Below, one piece after another: positions 51,515 through 60,063 of a stretch of DNA of 64,000 bases. The notes beneath the pieces were generated by a model, which worked only from the letters and a program-made list of their open reading frames with translations, ran no database searches and was not told the origin of the DNA. Both the position numbers and the translations under genes were made by a program. This stretch comes from Cellulomonas terrae (GTDB lineage: Bacteria > Actinomycetota > Actinomycetes > Actinomycetales > Cellulomonadaceae), in the NCBI RefSeq assembly GCF_007990265.1, contig NZ_BJWH01000015.1, positions 42,036-106,035 of the forward strand. The letters run 5' to 3'. Each line of letters starts with the position of its first letter. The first letter of the stretch is position 1.

Positions 51515-51547
51515 GCCCGGTGCGGGGCGCGGGACCCCGCACCGGGC
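51515..51547 (-). terminator. Hairpin after the GH5 gene
   Basis: A 13-bp perfect stem (GCCCGGTGCGGGG and complement) with a 7-base loop lies 10 bases beyond the stop of the endoglucanase gene. Confidence 0.8.
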
Positions 51548-51557
51548 CGCCAGGTCG

Positions 51558-53252
51558 TCAGCCGACGGTGCCGGTCACGCTCGAGCCGCTGCGCACCACC
51601 GTGTACCGCACGGTGTCACCGCTCCAGAAGTGGAACGTCAGGACCACGGGGGAGCCGTCGGTGACCTCCGCGAAGAACGCCGGTCGCAGGAGGATCGTGC
51701 CCGCTGCTGCGTCGGGCGCGAACGTCACGTCGAACTCCTTGAACGACGTCCAGCCGTGCGGTCCGGCGTTCGAGCCGTCGAGGTAGCGGGCCTCCATCGT
51801 GGCCAGCCGGTCGCCGCGGAAGTCGGTCGGGACGGCGAACGCGTCGGTCGTGCCGGCCGCGCCGCTGAGCACCGGGGTGTCAGCGTCGACGATCTCGATC
51901 GACCACGGGACCCCCTGTGAGAACCGGGCCACCAGCTCCGCGCTCGTCCCGTAGCCACCCGTGCCGGAGAGGCGCTGCAGCAGCGCGGCCGGGAGGGTCA
52001 GCGTGCTGCCGGAGAGCTGGTAGTCCCTGCCCTTCTTCAGCTTCTGCCTCCCGAGCGACAGGTCCCGGAACGTGGTGCCGTTGAGGTTCAGGGTGACGGT
52101 CTGGTCGGTGACCGCGCCGGGCCGGACGAAGACCTGGTCGGTCGACGCCGTGCCGGAGCGCTTCTTCCAGCTCGACGAGATCTGCGCGAACAGCTCCGGG
52201 TCCCGCCAGGTGAACGCGGTGCGGTCGAGGTGCTGGCCGTTGTCCCAGAGCATCGTCGTGACACCCGTGGTGCGCGCCTGGTGGCCCAGGTGCTCGAAGA
52301 ACTTCAGCTTCTCGCCCTGCTCGATGGTCCCGGTGTGCCGGTCGAAGCCGAGCAGCCCGTACTCGCCGAGGATGACCGGGATGCCCTGGCCGACCAGGGT
52401 GGTGCGCACGCGCGCGAAGGCGTCGGTGGCGTCCTGCTGGGCGGTCGCGTCGAACCGGGTGCCGCCCGCGACGTTCACGCTGAACGGCCAGTAGCCGTAG
52501 TAGTGGAACGTCGCCGCGAGGTTCGGGTCGTCGAGCGCGGTGACCGTCGAGACGAGGGAGTCGAGCCGGGCCTGGCCCGAGTCGGTGTGCAGGGTCGGCA
52601 GCACGAGGACGCGGTCCGCGTTCCTGCCGCCCGACGACCGCACCACCTCGTGGAACGCCACGTTCAGCTCGTCGAGCAGCGCGTACTCCTGGGCCTCCCC
52701 GGTCGACCCGGCGAACTGCGGCTCGTTGATGCTCTCGAACAGCAGCGTGCGGGGGTGGTCGCGGAACCGCTCGGCCAGCTGCTCCCACGTCGCCGTGAAC
52801 TGGGCGAGCACCTCGTCGTGGCGGCTGGGCATCGCGTTGGTCCACATCCACGAGTCGTGGTGCAGGTCGAGCAGGACGGCCAGGTCCTCGGCGAGCGCCC
52901 AGTCGACGACCTCCTCGACGCGGTCCAGGACTGCCGGGGCGATCGTGTAGTCCGGGGCCGGTCCTTCGTGCTGGCCGAGCGTGACGGGGAGGCGGATGCT
53001 GCGGAAGCCGTTGTCGTGGACCTCGTCCAGCAGCTCCCGGGTGACGCCCGGGTTGCCCCAGGCGGTCTCGTCGGCGCCCACGGCGTCGAACGTGTTGCCG
53101 AGGTTCCAGCCCGGCTGCATCGCGGCCACGACCCGGTCCGCCGACCTCGGTGCGCGGTCGCCGGCCGTGGCGGGGCCGGCGAGGCCGAGCGAGAGCGCGG
53201 CGGCCGCCGCGACTGCGGTGAGCGTGGTCCAGCGGGGTCTTCTCACGGGCAT
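51558..53252 (-). CDS. Secreted GH5 endoglucanase with X2 and CBM46-like modules
   Basis: The 564-residue protein has a signal peptide (to about residue 30, ending GPATAG). The GH5 barrel (about 35-360) shows GWNLGNTFD, RLPVTLGQH, the acid/base E177 in FESINEPQF and nucleophile E297 in ILGEYGLLG. An Ig-like X2 module (about 372-455, FVRPGAVTDQTVTLNLNG) and a C-terminal module (about 460-564, with WSIEIVD and FHFWSGD) like CBM46 follow, as in GH5_4 enzymes that attack mixed glucans and xyloglucan. ATG 53252 is the start. Confidence 0.93.
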   Translation of the reverse strand: MPVRRPRWTTLTAVAAAAALSLGLAGPATAGDRAPRSADRVVAAMQPGWNLGNTFDAVGADETAWGNPGVTRELLDEVHDNGFRSIRLPVTLGQHEGPAPDYTIAPAVLDRVEEVVDWALAEDLAVLLDLHHDSWMWTNAMPSRHDEVLAQFTATWEQLAERFRDHPRTLLFESINEPQFAGSTGEAQEYALLDELNVAFHEVVRSSGGRNADRVLVLPTLHTDSGQARLDSLVSTVTALDDPNLAATFHYYGYWPFSVNVAGGTRFDATAQQDATDAFARVRTTLVGQGIPVILGEYGLLGFDRHTGTIEQGEKLKFFEHLGHQARTTGVTTMLWDNGQHLDRTAFTWRDPELFAQISSSWKKRSGTASTDQVFVRPGAVTDQTVTLNLNGTTFRDLSLGRQKLKKGRDYQLSGSTLTLPAALLQRLSGTGGYGTSAELVARFSQGVPWSIEIVDADTPVLSGAAGTTDAFAVPTDFRGDRLATMEARYLDGSNAGPHGWTSFKEFDVTFAPDAAAGTILLRPAFFAEVTDGSPVVLTFHFWSGDTVRYTVVRSGSSVTGTVG

Positions 53253-53316
53253 GCCCTTCGTCGCATGGTCACGCCCGACGGGGCGGCCGGCTCTCCGTCG
53301 AGCGTCGCGCTCGTCA

Positions 53317-53340
53317 TCGAAGCGCTTCGACCGGAGTGTA
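53317..53340 (-). promoter_or_regulatory. LacI-type operator and -10 box of the GH5 gene
   Basis: TCGAAGCGCTTCGA (53317-53330) is a perfect 14-bp palindrome with a central CG, the form bound by CelR/LacI-type regulators of cellulase genes. TACACT on the minus strand (53340-53335) is a candidate -10 box directly before it, so the operator would cover the transcription start. Confidence 0.78.
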
Positions 53341-53439
53341 GGGATCCGACGCCTCCGGAGGAAGGGCGCGAAACGGATAGGCCTAGGGGAGGACCTTCGG
53401 CCCGCGACGGCATCGGGTCCGACGCGACACCGTGGTCAC

Positions 53440-53961
53440 ATGACCGCTCTCGTCGTCTTCGAGTCGATGTACGGAAGCACGGCCGCGATCGCCGAGGCCG
53501 TCGCCGCGGGGCTCGCCGACCTGCGTGTCCCGGTCACGGTGTGCGAGGTGGGTCTGGCAGGGCCGCCGTCGCCGGCGACCCGACCGAGCCTGCTCGTGGT
53601 GGGCGCTCCGACGCACCAGCGCGGCCTGTCCACGGGCCGCACCCGGGACCTGGCGCGGGGCGACGGCGCGGGGACGGTGTCCCGTGGGGACGGAGTGCGC
53701 GAGTGGCTGGACCAGGTCGTCGCGCTCGCGTCCGGGCAGGCCGCCGCGGTCTTCGACACGGCCGTCGCGGGTCGGTTCGCGGGGTCGGCCGCGCACGCGA
53801 TCGGCAAGCGGTTGACGCGGGCCGGCGCCGAGCTCGTGGTGCCGCCCGAGACGTTCACCGTCGCCGGCCGCTCCAGCGGGCTCCTGCCCGACGAGCTCGA
53901 GAAGGCCCGGTCGTGGGGCCGGAGCCTCGCGCTCTTCGCCGTCGCGGCCGGCGCGCGCTGA
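53440..53961 (+). CDS. Flavodoxin-like protein
   Basis: The 173-residue protein starts with ALVVFESMYGSTAAIAEAVA, the FMN phosphate loop of flavodoxins (SMYGST). LLVVGAPTHQRG corresponds to the 50s loop. It could be a redox carrier, but part of the family acts in other ways (e.g. flavodoxin/nitric oxide synthase-type domains). ATG 53440 is the start. Confidence 0.85.
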   Translation: MTALVVFESMYGSTAAIAEAVAAGLADLRVPVTVCEVGLAGPPSPATRPSLLVVGAPTHQRGLSTGRTRDLARGDGAGTVSRGDGVREWLDQVVALASGQAAAVFDTAVAGRFAGSAAHAIGKRLTRAGAELVVPPETFTVAGRSSGLLPDELEKARSWGRSLALFAVAAGAR

Positions 53962-53974
53962 CCCGGCCGGCGGA

Positions 53975-54178
53975 TCAGACCTCGCGGCGCAGGAGGTCGC
54001 CCGGCTGGCACTCCAGCACCTCGCACAGCGCCTCGAGGGTCGTGAACCGGACCGCCTTGGCACGCCCGTTCTTCAGGACCGCGAGGTTGGCGGGCGTGAT
54101 CCCGACGCGCTCGGCGAGCTCGCCGACGGACATCTTGCGGCGGGCGAGCATGACGTCGACGTCCACGACGATCGGCAT
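53975..54178 (-). CDS. XRE-family HTH regulator, YozG type
   Basis: The 67-residue protein is a single HTH (DVDVMLARRKMSVGELAERV, ITPANLAVLKNGRAKAVRFT, ALCEVLECQPGDLL). It follows the DUF2975 gene with a TGATG overlap. This DUF2975/HTH pair is a well-known unit (YoaS/YozG) of unknown role. It likely binds the AT-rich repeat at 54707-54726. Confidence 0.93.
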   Translation of the reverse strand: MPIVVDVDVMLARRKMSVGELAERVGITPANLAVLKNGRAKAVRFTTLEALCEVLECQPGDLLRREV

Positions 54179-54675
54179 CAGATCACCTCGTCGAGCTCGG
54201 CGCGCAGGGTGGTGGCCGTGCTGTCCAGGACCATCGCCTTGGCCAGCAGGATCCGCAGGACCAGCACCAGCAGCGCGATCCCGGCGGTGCCCATGCCACC
54301 GATCACGACGAGCAGGACGATCCCGGGGGCGACCGCCTCGCCGGGTGCGAGCACGAACGACAGGACGATCGCGAGCAGGGTCGCCGCCACCGCCGAGCCG
54401 ATCACGACGTCGACCCACCGGAACGCGGCGGTGCTGAACACGGTGTCCCGCCGCACCATCGTGAGCAGCTGCCAGATGCAGACCAGGGCCACCTGCACGG
54501 CCAGCACGCCGAGGAACAGGATGATGACGAGCGGCCACCTCAGGTGGGCCACCTCGGCGCCGGCGTCGTCGAGGTCGCGGCCGATGGCGGGGACGACCAT
54601 GGCCTGCACGGTCACCAGGGCGGCGAACATCAGCACGATCACCCCCCGGAGGGCAAGGATGGCCAGTCGGCCCAT
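54178..54675 (-). CDS. DUF2975 membrane protein, YoaS type
   Basis: The 165-residue protein has four hydrophobic helices (LRGVIVLMFAALVTVQAMVV, PLVIILFLGVLAVQVALVCI, VDVVIGSAVAATLLAIVLSF, IVLLVVIGGMGTAGIALLVL) with VCIWQLLTMVRRDTVFSTAA between them, which is the DUF2975 hallmark. ATG 54675 is preceded by GAAGGAGC. It is translated with the HTH gene. Confidence 0.92.
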   Translation of the reverse strand: MGRLAILALRGVIVLMFAALVTVQAMVVPAIGRDLDDAGAEVAHLRWPLVIILFLGVLAVQVALVCIWQLLTMVRRDTVFSTAAFRWVDVVIGSAVAATLLAIVLSFVLAPGEAVAPGIVLLVVIGGMGTAGIALLVLVLRILLAKAMVLDSTATTLRAELDEVI

Positions 54676-54706
54676 GGGAAAGCTCCTTCAGTGCGATCTA
54701 TTGATT

Positions 54707-54726
54707 AACGATAGAAAAGTATCGTT
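54707..54726 (-). promoter_or_regulatory. AT-rich inverted repeat before the DUF2975/HTH pair
   Basis: AACGATA and TATCGTT form a perfect 7-bp repeat with a 6-base gap, 31 bases before the DUF2975 start. The AT-rich block (54697-54730) probably includes the promoter. Candidate autoregulatory site of the HTH protein. Beyond it, 54731-54955 holds no gene; it must contain the chitinase promoter, but I see no clear operator. Confidence 0.65.
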
Positions 54727-54955
54727 TCTCGTGTGGTGAGGCAAGCGGTCAGAGCACGCGGGCTGCCCCACTTTTGTTAGGAGCCCTTCCATTCACCCGC
54801 TCCGGGGCAATACGGTCAGCACGGTCGGACGCCGCCCTCCCGGTGCTCCGGCCCGCGCCACCGCGCCGACGTCGTCGCGGTGAGCGCGCACCGCACCCGT
54901 CCTCGTGACGGCCGGGTGCGGTACGTCCGTCCGCTCGCTCTCGGAGGGTTCCCCC

Positions 54956-56266
54956 ATGGTTCGTCCCACCCGTCCCCGCCGGATGGCCGTCGCCGCGCTC
55001 GCGGCCGCGGTCGCCACCGGCCTCGTCGCCACCGTCGGCCTGACCGTCACCGCCTCGGCGGCCGTCGCCGCCGACACCTGTGCGCAGAAGTCCCGTCCCA
55101 CCGGCAAGGTCCTGCAGGGCTACTGGGAGAGCTGGGACAACTCCAGCGTCCACCCCGGCCTCGGCCACATCCCGATCGACGACCCCCGCCAGGCGCAGCA
55201 CGGCTACAACGTGCTGATGGCCGCGTTCCCGGTGATCCTGCCCGACGGCACCGTGAAGTGGCAGGACGGCATGGACGCGGGGGTCGACGTCCCGACGCCC
55301 GCGCAGATGTGCGCCGCGAAGGCCCAGGGGCACACGATCCTCATGTCCATCGGCGGCGCCAACGCCAGCATCGACCTGTCGTCGGCAGCCGTCGCGGACC
55401 GCTTCGTCGCGACCATCGTGCCCATCCTCCAGGCCAACAACTTCGACGGCATCGACATCGACATCGAGGCCGGGCTCACCGGCTCGGGCAGCATCGGCAC
55501 GCTGTCGCCGTCGCAGGCCAACCTCATCCGGATCATCGACGGGGTGCTCGCCGCGATGCCCGCCGGGTTCGGCCTGACGATGGCACCCGAGACCGCCTAC
55601 GTGACGGGCGGCGCGGTGGTGTACGGCTCGATCTGGGGCTCCTACCTGCCCATCATCAAGAAGTACGCCGACAACGGCCGCCTCTGGTGGCTCAACATGC
55701 AGTACTACAACGGCTCGATGTACGACTGCGCGGGCAACTCCTACGCCGCCGGGACCGTGGCGGGCTTCGTCGCGCAGACCCGCTGCCTCGACGCCGGGCT
55801 GACCGTCCAGGGCACGACGATCCGGGTGCCGTTCGACAAGCAGGTCCCCGGTCTGCCGGCGCAGGTCGGTGCCGGTGGCGGGTACATGTCGCCCGCGCTC
55901 GTCACGCAGGCCTGGCAGCAGCTCGGCGGGGCGCCCAAGGGGCTCATGACCTGGTCGATCAACTGGGACGGGTCGAAGGGCTGGACGTTCGGCGACAACG
56001 TGCGCTCGCTCGTCGGCGGCACGACCCCGACACCGACCCCGACGCCCACCTCGACACCCACGCCGACCCCGACGGCCACCCCGACCCCGACCCCGACCCC
56101 CACCCCGACCCCCACGACCCCCAGCGGGAGCTGGGCGGCGTACAAGGCGTACAAGGTCGGCGACGTCGTGACCTACTCCGGCACGAGGTACACCTGCCGG
56201 CAGGCGCACACGTCCCTGCCGGGCTGGGAGCCGCCGAACGTCCTCGCGCTCTGGCTGCCGGCCTGA
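54956..56266 (+). CDS. Secreted GH18 chitinase with CBM5/12 module
   Basis: The 436-residue protein has a signal peptide (to about residue 39), then a GH18 barrel (about 48-358). The active-site motif DGIDIDIE is complete (D164, D167, D169, E171). MSIGGA, MAPETAY and LMTWSINWD are further GH18 core strands. A linker of Thr-Pro repeats (about 363-394) leads to a CBM5/12 chitin-binding module (WAAYKAYKVGDVVTYSGTRY, then W and W-L-P). ATG 54956 follows GGAGGG. It degrades chitin outside the cell. Confidence 0.95.
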   Translation: MVRPTRPRRMAVAALAAAVATGLVATVGLTVTASAAVAADTCAQKSRPTGKVLQGYWESWDNSSVHPGLGHIPIDDPRQAQHGYNVLMAAFPVILPDGTVKWQDGMDAGVDVPTPAQMCAAKAQGHTILMSIGGANASIDLSSAAVADRFVATIVPILQANNFDGIDIDIEAGLTGSGSIGTLSPSQANLIRIIDGVLAAMPAGFGLTMAPETAYVTGGAVVYGSIWGSYLPIIKKYADNGRLWWLNMQYYNGSMYDCAGNSYAAGTVAGFVAQTRCLDAGLTVQGTTIRVPFDKQVPGLPAQVGAGGGYMSPALVTQAWQQLGGAPKGLMTWSINWDGSKGWTFGDNVRSLVGGTTPTPTPTPTSTPTPTPTATPTPTPTPTPTPTTPSGSWAAYKAYKVGDVVTYSGTRYTCRQAHTSLPGWEPPNVLALWLPA

Positions 56267-56323
56267 CCCGGGCGGCCCCGCCGCAGTACGGTCGGCCCAT
56301 CCGAACGGCAGGGGGCGCCGGCG

Positions 56324-57133
56324 ATGAAGGTGGCAGGCACGACCGTCGTCGTGACGGGCGCGGGCGACGGCATCGGCCGTGAGCTGGTGCTCGGGCTCCT
56401 CGCCCGGGGTGCCCGCGTCGCGGCGGTCAGCCGGACCGAGGCGCACCTGGAGGAGACGGTCGGCCGCGCGGGCAGCGCGGTCGACCGTCTCTCCACGCAC
56501 GTCGTCGACGTCACCGACCGGGCGGCCGTCGAGGCGCTCCCCGACGCGGTCCTCGGCTCCCACGGGCAGGTCGACGGCGTGGTCAACTGCGCGGGGATCA
56601 TCCAGCCGTTCGTCCCGCTGCTCGACCTGGCCTATCCGGAGATCGAGCGCGTGATGGACGTGAACTTCTGGGGTCCGGTGCACACCGTCAAGGCGTTCCT
56701 GCCCCACCTGCTCGCTCGACCGGTGGCGCACCTGGTCAACGTCTCCAGCATGGGCGGGTTCCTGCCGGTCCCCGGCCAGACGGCGTACGGGGCGTCGAAG
56801 GCGGCGGTGCGGCTCCTCACGGAAGGTCTGCACGCCGAGCTCGCCGGGACGAGCGTGTCCGTGACCGTCGTGTTCCCCGGAGCCACCCGCACGGGCATCG
56901 TCGCGAACTCCGGGGTGCGGACCCCGGAGATCTCCGACGCGACGGCCCGCCGGCTGGAGAAGAGGATGACGTCGGCGGCCACGGCTGCGCGACGCATCCT
57001 CGACGCCGTCGAGCGCGACGCCTACCGGGTCACGGTCGGCACCGACGCCACGGTGATGGACCTGCTCGCGCGCCTCGCACCCGAGCGCGCCGCGCGGCTG
57101 GTCCGCACGAGGATGCGGGAGCTGCTCGGCTGA
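56324..57133 (+). CDS. Short-chain dehydrogenase/reductase (SDR)
   Basis: The 269-residue protein has TGAGDGIGRE at the N-terminus, NCAG (VNCAGIIQPF), and the catalytic Y-x-x-x-K (AYGASKAAVRLLTEGLHAEL). The C-terminal 60 residues (ARRILDAVERDAYRVTVGTD) match membrane-associated SDRs of the DltE/classical type. ATG 56324 is the start. Substrate unknown. Confidence 0.92.
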   Translation: MKVAGTTVVVTGAGDGIGRELVLGLLARGARVAAVSRTEAHLEETVGRAGSAVDRLSTHVVDVTDRAAVEALPDAVLGSHGQVDGVVNCAGIIQPFVPLLDLAYPEIERVMDVNFWGPVHTVKAFLPHLLARPVAHLVNVSSMGGFLPVPGQTAYGASKAAVRLLTEGLHAELAGTSVSVTVVFPGATRTGIVANSGVRTPEISDATARRLEKRMTSAATAARRILDAVERDAYRVTVGTDATVMDLLARLAPERAARLVRTRMRELLG

Positions 57134-57188
57134 CCGGTCGGGGTGCTCTACGGTCGTTCCCGGACAGGCCGAGGACGGGGGGCGGATC

Positions 57189-58328
57189 GTGCGGGTGCTC
57201 TACGACGACCTGGTCGACGTCGACTACGGCTTCCTGGAGCTGGGACCTGACTACGCCCGGCACGAGTACTTCCTCGAGTCGCGTGGGGGACAGCGCAACG
57301 GCCTGTGCGGCGCGCAGGTACCGGGGCACCTGACCATGGCCATCGGCCTGAACGACGGCGAGGTGCCGGTGCGTGTCGAGGTCCACGAGGTGGTCCCGTC
57401 GACGGACCCGGTGTGGGAGGACGTGGTCGAGGTCTCCTTCGCGCCCATCGATGCCCCGTACACCCTGACCGCGTTCCAGTTCGGTGTCGTCCTCGACCTG
57501 CCCGTCCCCGGCACCTATCGCGCCCGGTGGAGCGCGTCCGGGATGGATGCGGCGCACGCGAACGGCATCCCCGAGGGTGGATCGGCGCCCGACCGGTACC
57601 TGCTCCAGCTCTGGCCGGCCCCGTGGGGGCCGGACGAGGTCGTCCGACAGTCGAGCAAGTTGGCCGCCTACTGGCACTCCGTGGCGGCCGAGACCCCTCC
57701 TCCACCGCCCCCGCCGACGCCGGAGGAGGTCGCGGTCGCACTGGCCCGGCAGGAGGAGGAGGACTGCCGAGCCGCGCTCGCGCACGCGGCGCGGCTCGAG
57801 GCGCTCCATTGGGGCGGCCGGCCCCCGACCGACGATCTGCGCGCCTGGGGGTCGCCCGCCGCGCAGCTGGCCCACCAGGACCGGGCGCTCCTCGACGACC
57901 TGGCGACCCTGACCCCGGAGCAGCAGCGGGAGGTCGCGCTGTGGACGGCTCGGCGCGCGTGTGACCACGCGGGTGTGGCTGACCGGCCCGAGGTGGTCGA
58001 GGCCTTGCGGCGCGTCGCGCGCGGGGAGCCGTCGGCTCCGTTCTGGCAGGAGTGGTCGAGCGCCTGGGACGCGGTCTTCCCGCCCGAGCCCGGCGAGGTC
58101 GTCGAGACGGTGGTCACCCTCGTCGAGGGTGTCGGCCACGTCTCTGCGGCGGCACCGGAGATGGCCGCGGTCGGTGCCCTGATGGCCGTGACCGACCCGC
58201 ACGCCGGCCGCGCGGTGGCCGGCGCGGTGGACTACCTGGGCCACAGCCTCGGCGACCCGCGCACGAGCTTCGACGAGGTGCGGGATCTGGTGGCCCGGCT
58301 GAGGGCGACGGGCGGCCCCCCGACGTGA
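57189..58328 (+). CDS. Uncharacterised actinobacterial two-part protein
   Basis: The 379-residue protein starts at GTG 57189. The first part (about 1-165) is a beta-rich domain (VDVDYGFLELGPDYARHEYF, NGLCGAQVPGHLTMAIGLND, WEDVVEVSF, then YLLQLWPAPWGPDEVVRQSS), which I have seen as a recurring unnamed domain in Streptomyces-type genomes. After a poly-Pro hinge (about 176-183) comes an acidic helical domain (about 185-379) with no motif I recognise. No signal peptide or membrane segment. Confidence 0.75.
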   Translation: MRVLYDDLVDVDYGFLELGPDYARHEYFLESRGGQRNGLCGAQVPGHLTMAIGLNDGEVPVRVEVHEVVPSTDPVWEDVVEVSFAPIDAPYTLTAFQFGVVLDLPVPGTYRARWSASGMDAAHANGIPEGGSAPDRYLLQLWPAPWGPDEVVRQSSKLAAYWHSVAAETPPPPPPPTPEEVAVALARQEEEDCRAALAHAARLEALHWGGRPPTDDLRAWGSPAAQLAHQDRALLDDLATLTPEQQREVALWTARRACDHAGVADRPEVVEALRRVARGEPSAPFWQEWSSAWDAVFPPEPGEVVETVVTLVEGVGHVSAAAPEMAAVGALMAVTDPHAGRAVAGAVDYLGHSLGDPRTSFDEVRDLVARLRATGGPPT

Positions 58329-58364
58329 CGGCGCCGCACCTCACCTCGGCGGCACCGCGCCCGG

Positions 58365-60053
58365 TCAGGTCGCGAACGGAGACCCGCGGTCGGTCTGCCC
58401 CCGGTCGAGGAACGTCGTGACCCAGACCAGCGGCGCGTTCCATCGGATGCACACGTCGTTGGTGACCTCGGACGTCGGCTCGTCCAGGTAGCAGCACTGC
58501 GGCGGCAGGCCCCGCAGGCGGTCGTCGTAGGGGAAGTCGGGCGCGGGGACCGAGTTGGCTCCGCCCGCGAGCGCGCCCGGCGGGGGCGGGGGCATCGACG
58601 GGTCGAGGTCGTGGCCGAACTGGCGGGTGCGCTGGTGGTGGGTGTGGTCGGTGCCGTGGCCGGTGACGTAGCTCTGGCCCAGCGCGTTGCGGCCCAGCAG
58701 GTAGTCGACGCCCTCCGCGACGGCGTCGCGGTACGCGGTGTCGCCGGTGACCAGGTGCGCCGTCCCGAGCACGACGAGGTTGTTCAGGATCCGCCCGTTC
58801 GACCCCCAGCTCCACCCGGCGGCCGGGGCGTACGGCTGGCCCCACGGCTGCTGGGCCTGCAGGGCGAGGAACCGGTCGGCGCCGGTGCGCACGGTCTCCA
58901 CCACCCGCTCGTGGTCGGCCAGGCCGGCACCGTGCAGCGCCAGGTCGAGCCGGGCCGGAGCGCCGACGGCGTCGAAGTCGAAGCCCGCGTCGTCGAACGG
59001 GTCGGTCGCGTCCTCGGGGGCGCGGAGGACCTCGAGCTCGTAGGCGTGGTCGCCGGTGGCGAGCCACAGCTCGGCCGCCGCCCAGTACAGGTCGTCGCCG
59101 GTCTGGCTGTCGTCGTAGGGTCCGCCTCCGTGGCGCGCGTGGTCGTCCGGGGCGAGCAGGTCGGGATGCTCGCGGGCGGCGTCGTAGGCGGACCGTGCGG
59201 CCGACTCCAGCCGTGCCGCGTAACCGGGATCAGCCGTCCGGAACCGGCGCGCGCCCGCCGCGGCGGCGGCAGCCAGGTGGAGCGTGGCGGTGGTCGACGG
59301 GCGGTGCAGCACACGCTCGGTCGGGTCGAGGTGCGGCCAGCCGGGCAGCGGTGACCAGGTGGTGCCGTGGACGCGGTGGAACGCCGTGCCGGCGAGCGGG
59401 TGACCGGCCGGCACCTGCATCCGCAGCAACCAGTCGAGCTGCCACCGGCACTCGTCGAGGATCCCCGGGTCGCCCGGCGCGAGGTCGAGAGTGCCCAGGA
59501 GCTGCCACACCGCGATCGCGCCGCTGGTGACGTACTTGCCGTAGTCGCCCGCGTCGTACCAGCCGCCCGACACGTCGTAGGTGCCGCCGTCGTGCCAGCC
59601 GGGGTAGAGCTCGACCGCCGCCCGGACGGCGGTGTCCGGGTGGCCGGCGGGGCGTTCGTAGCCGGGGACGACGATCGCGGTGCCCGAGCGCATCAGGGAG
59701 AAGAAGCGCAGGGCGTCGTCGCGCAGGCCGGCATGGAGCCGGGCGCCGACCCGGAACCGATGGCTGTGCGCCGAGGGCGTCTGCACCGTGTACGCACCCT
59801 CGGGCAGGTCGCCCAGGTCCAGGACGTGGACCGGCAGACCGGAGGTGGGCTCGGGCCGGACGGGCCAGGGATCCGAGACGCCCTCGTGGACGACGCGACC
59901 GTCGTCGTCGACCACCGTGACGGTGACCGGGTCGACGTCGGCCGAGACGAGCGTGGCTCGCATCGGCCGGCCAGGGGCGTACCCGACCTGGTTCACCCGC
60001 ACGGCGGGACGCCGCGCGAGGACCTCGTCGAGGGACCACACCGGTCGGCTCAC
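58365..60053 (-). CDS. Cytoplasmic GH9 glycoside hydrolase with N-terminal Ig-like domain
   Basis: The 562-residue protein has no signal peptide. An Ig-like CelD_N domain (about 15-100, VRVNQVGYAPGRPMRATLVS) precedes the GH9 (alpha/alpha)6 barrel. DVSGGWYDAGDYGKYV holds the catalytic Asp pair (D167, D170). At the C-terminus the usual N-E-V before WNAPLVW is N-D-V (D533), so the catalytic acid position appears to be Asp. Cytoplasmic GH9 enzymes usually cut short oligosaccharides. GTG 60053 lies 10 bases after the sigma factor stop, so the three genes 58365-61676 form an operon. Confidence 0.92.
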   Translation of the reverse strand: MSRPVWSLDEVLARRPAVRVNQVGYAPGRPMRATLVSADVDPVTVTVVDDDGRVVHEGVSDPWPVRPEPTSGLPVHVLDLGDLPEGAYTVQTPSAHSHRFRVGARLHAGLRDDALRFFSLMRSGTAIVVPGYERPAGHPDTAVRAAVELYPGWHDGGTYDVSGGWYDAGDYGKYVTSGAIAVWQLLGTLDLAPGDPGILDECRWQLDWLLRMQVPAGHPLAGTAFHRVHGTTWSPLPGWPHLDPTERVLHRPSTTATLHLAAAAAAGARRFRTADPGYAARLESAARSAYDAAREHPDLLAPDDHARHGGGPYDDSQTGDDLYWAAAELWLATGDHAYELEVLRAPEDATDPFDDAGFDFDAVGAPARLDLALHGAGLADHERVVETVRTGADRFLALQAQQPWGQPYAPAAGWSWGSNGRILNNLVVLGTAHLVTGDTAYRDAVAEGVDYLLGRNALGQSYVTGHGTDHTHHQRTRQFGHDLDPSMPPPPPGALAGGANSVPAPDFPYDDRLRGLPPQCCYLDEPTSEVTNDVCIRWNAPLVWVTTFLDRGQTDRGSPFAT

Positions 60054-60063
60054 GCGCGGCAGC

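Noticed and set aside
54731..54955. Chitinase operator such as a DasR-type or TTAGGAAA-type site
   Set aside because: TTAGGAGCCCTTCC near 54777 is only loosely symmetric and no DasR consensus is visible.
56020..56120. Short tandem repeat (ACCCCG-like units)
   Set aside because: It encodes the Thr-Pro linker of the chitinase, in frame, so no separate element is needed.
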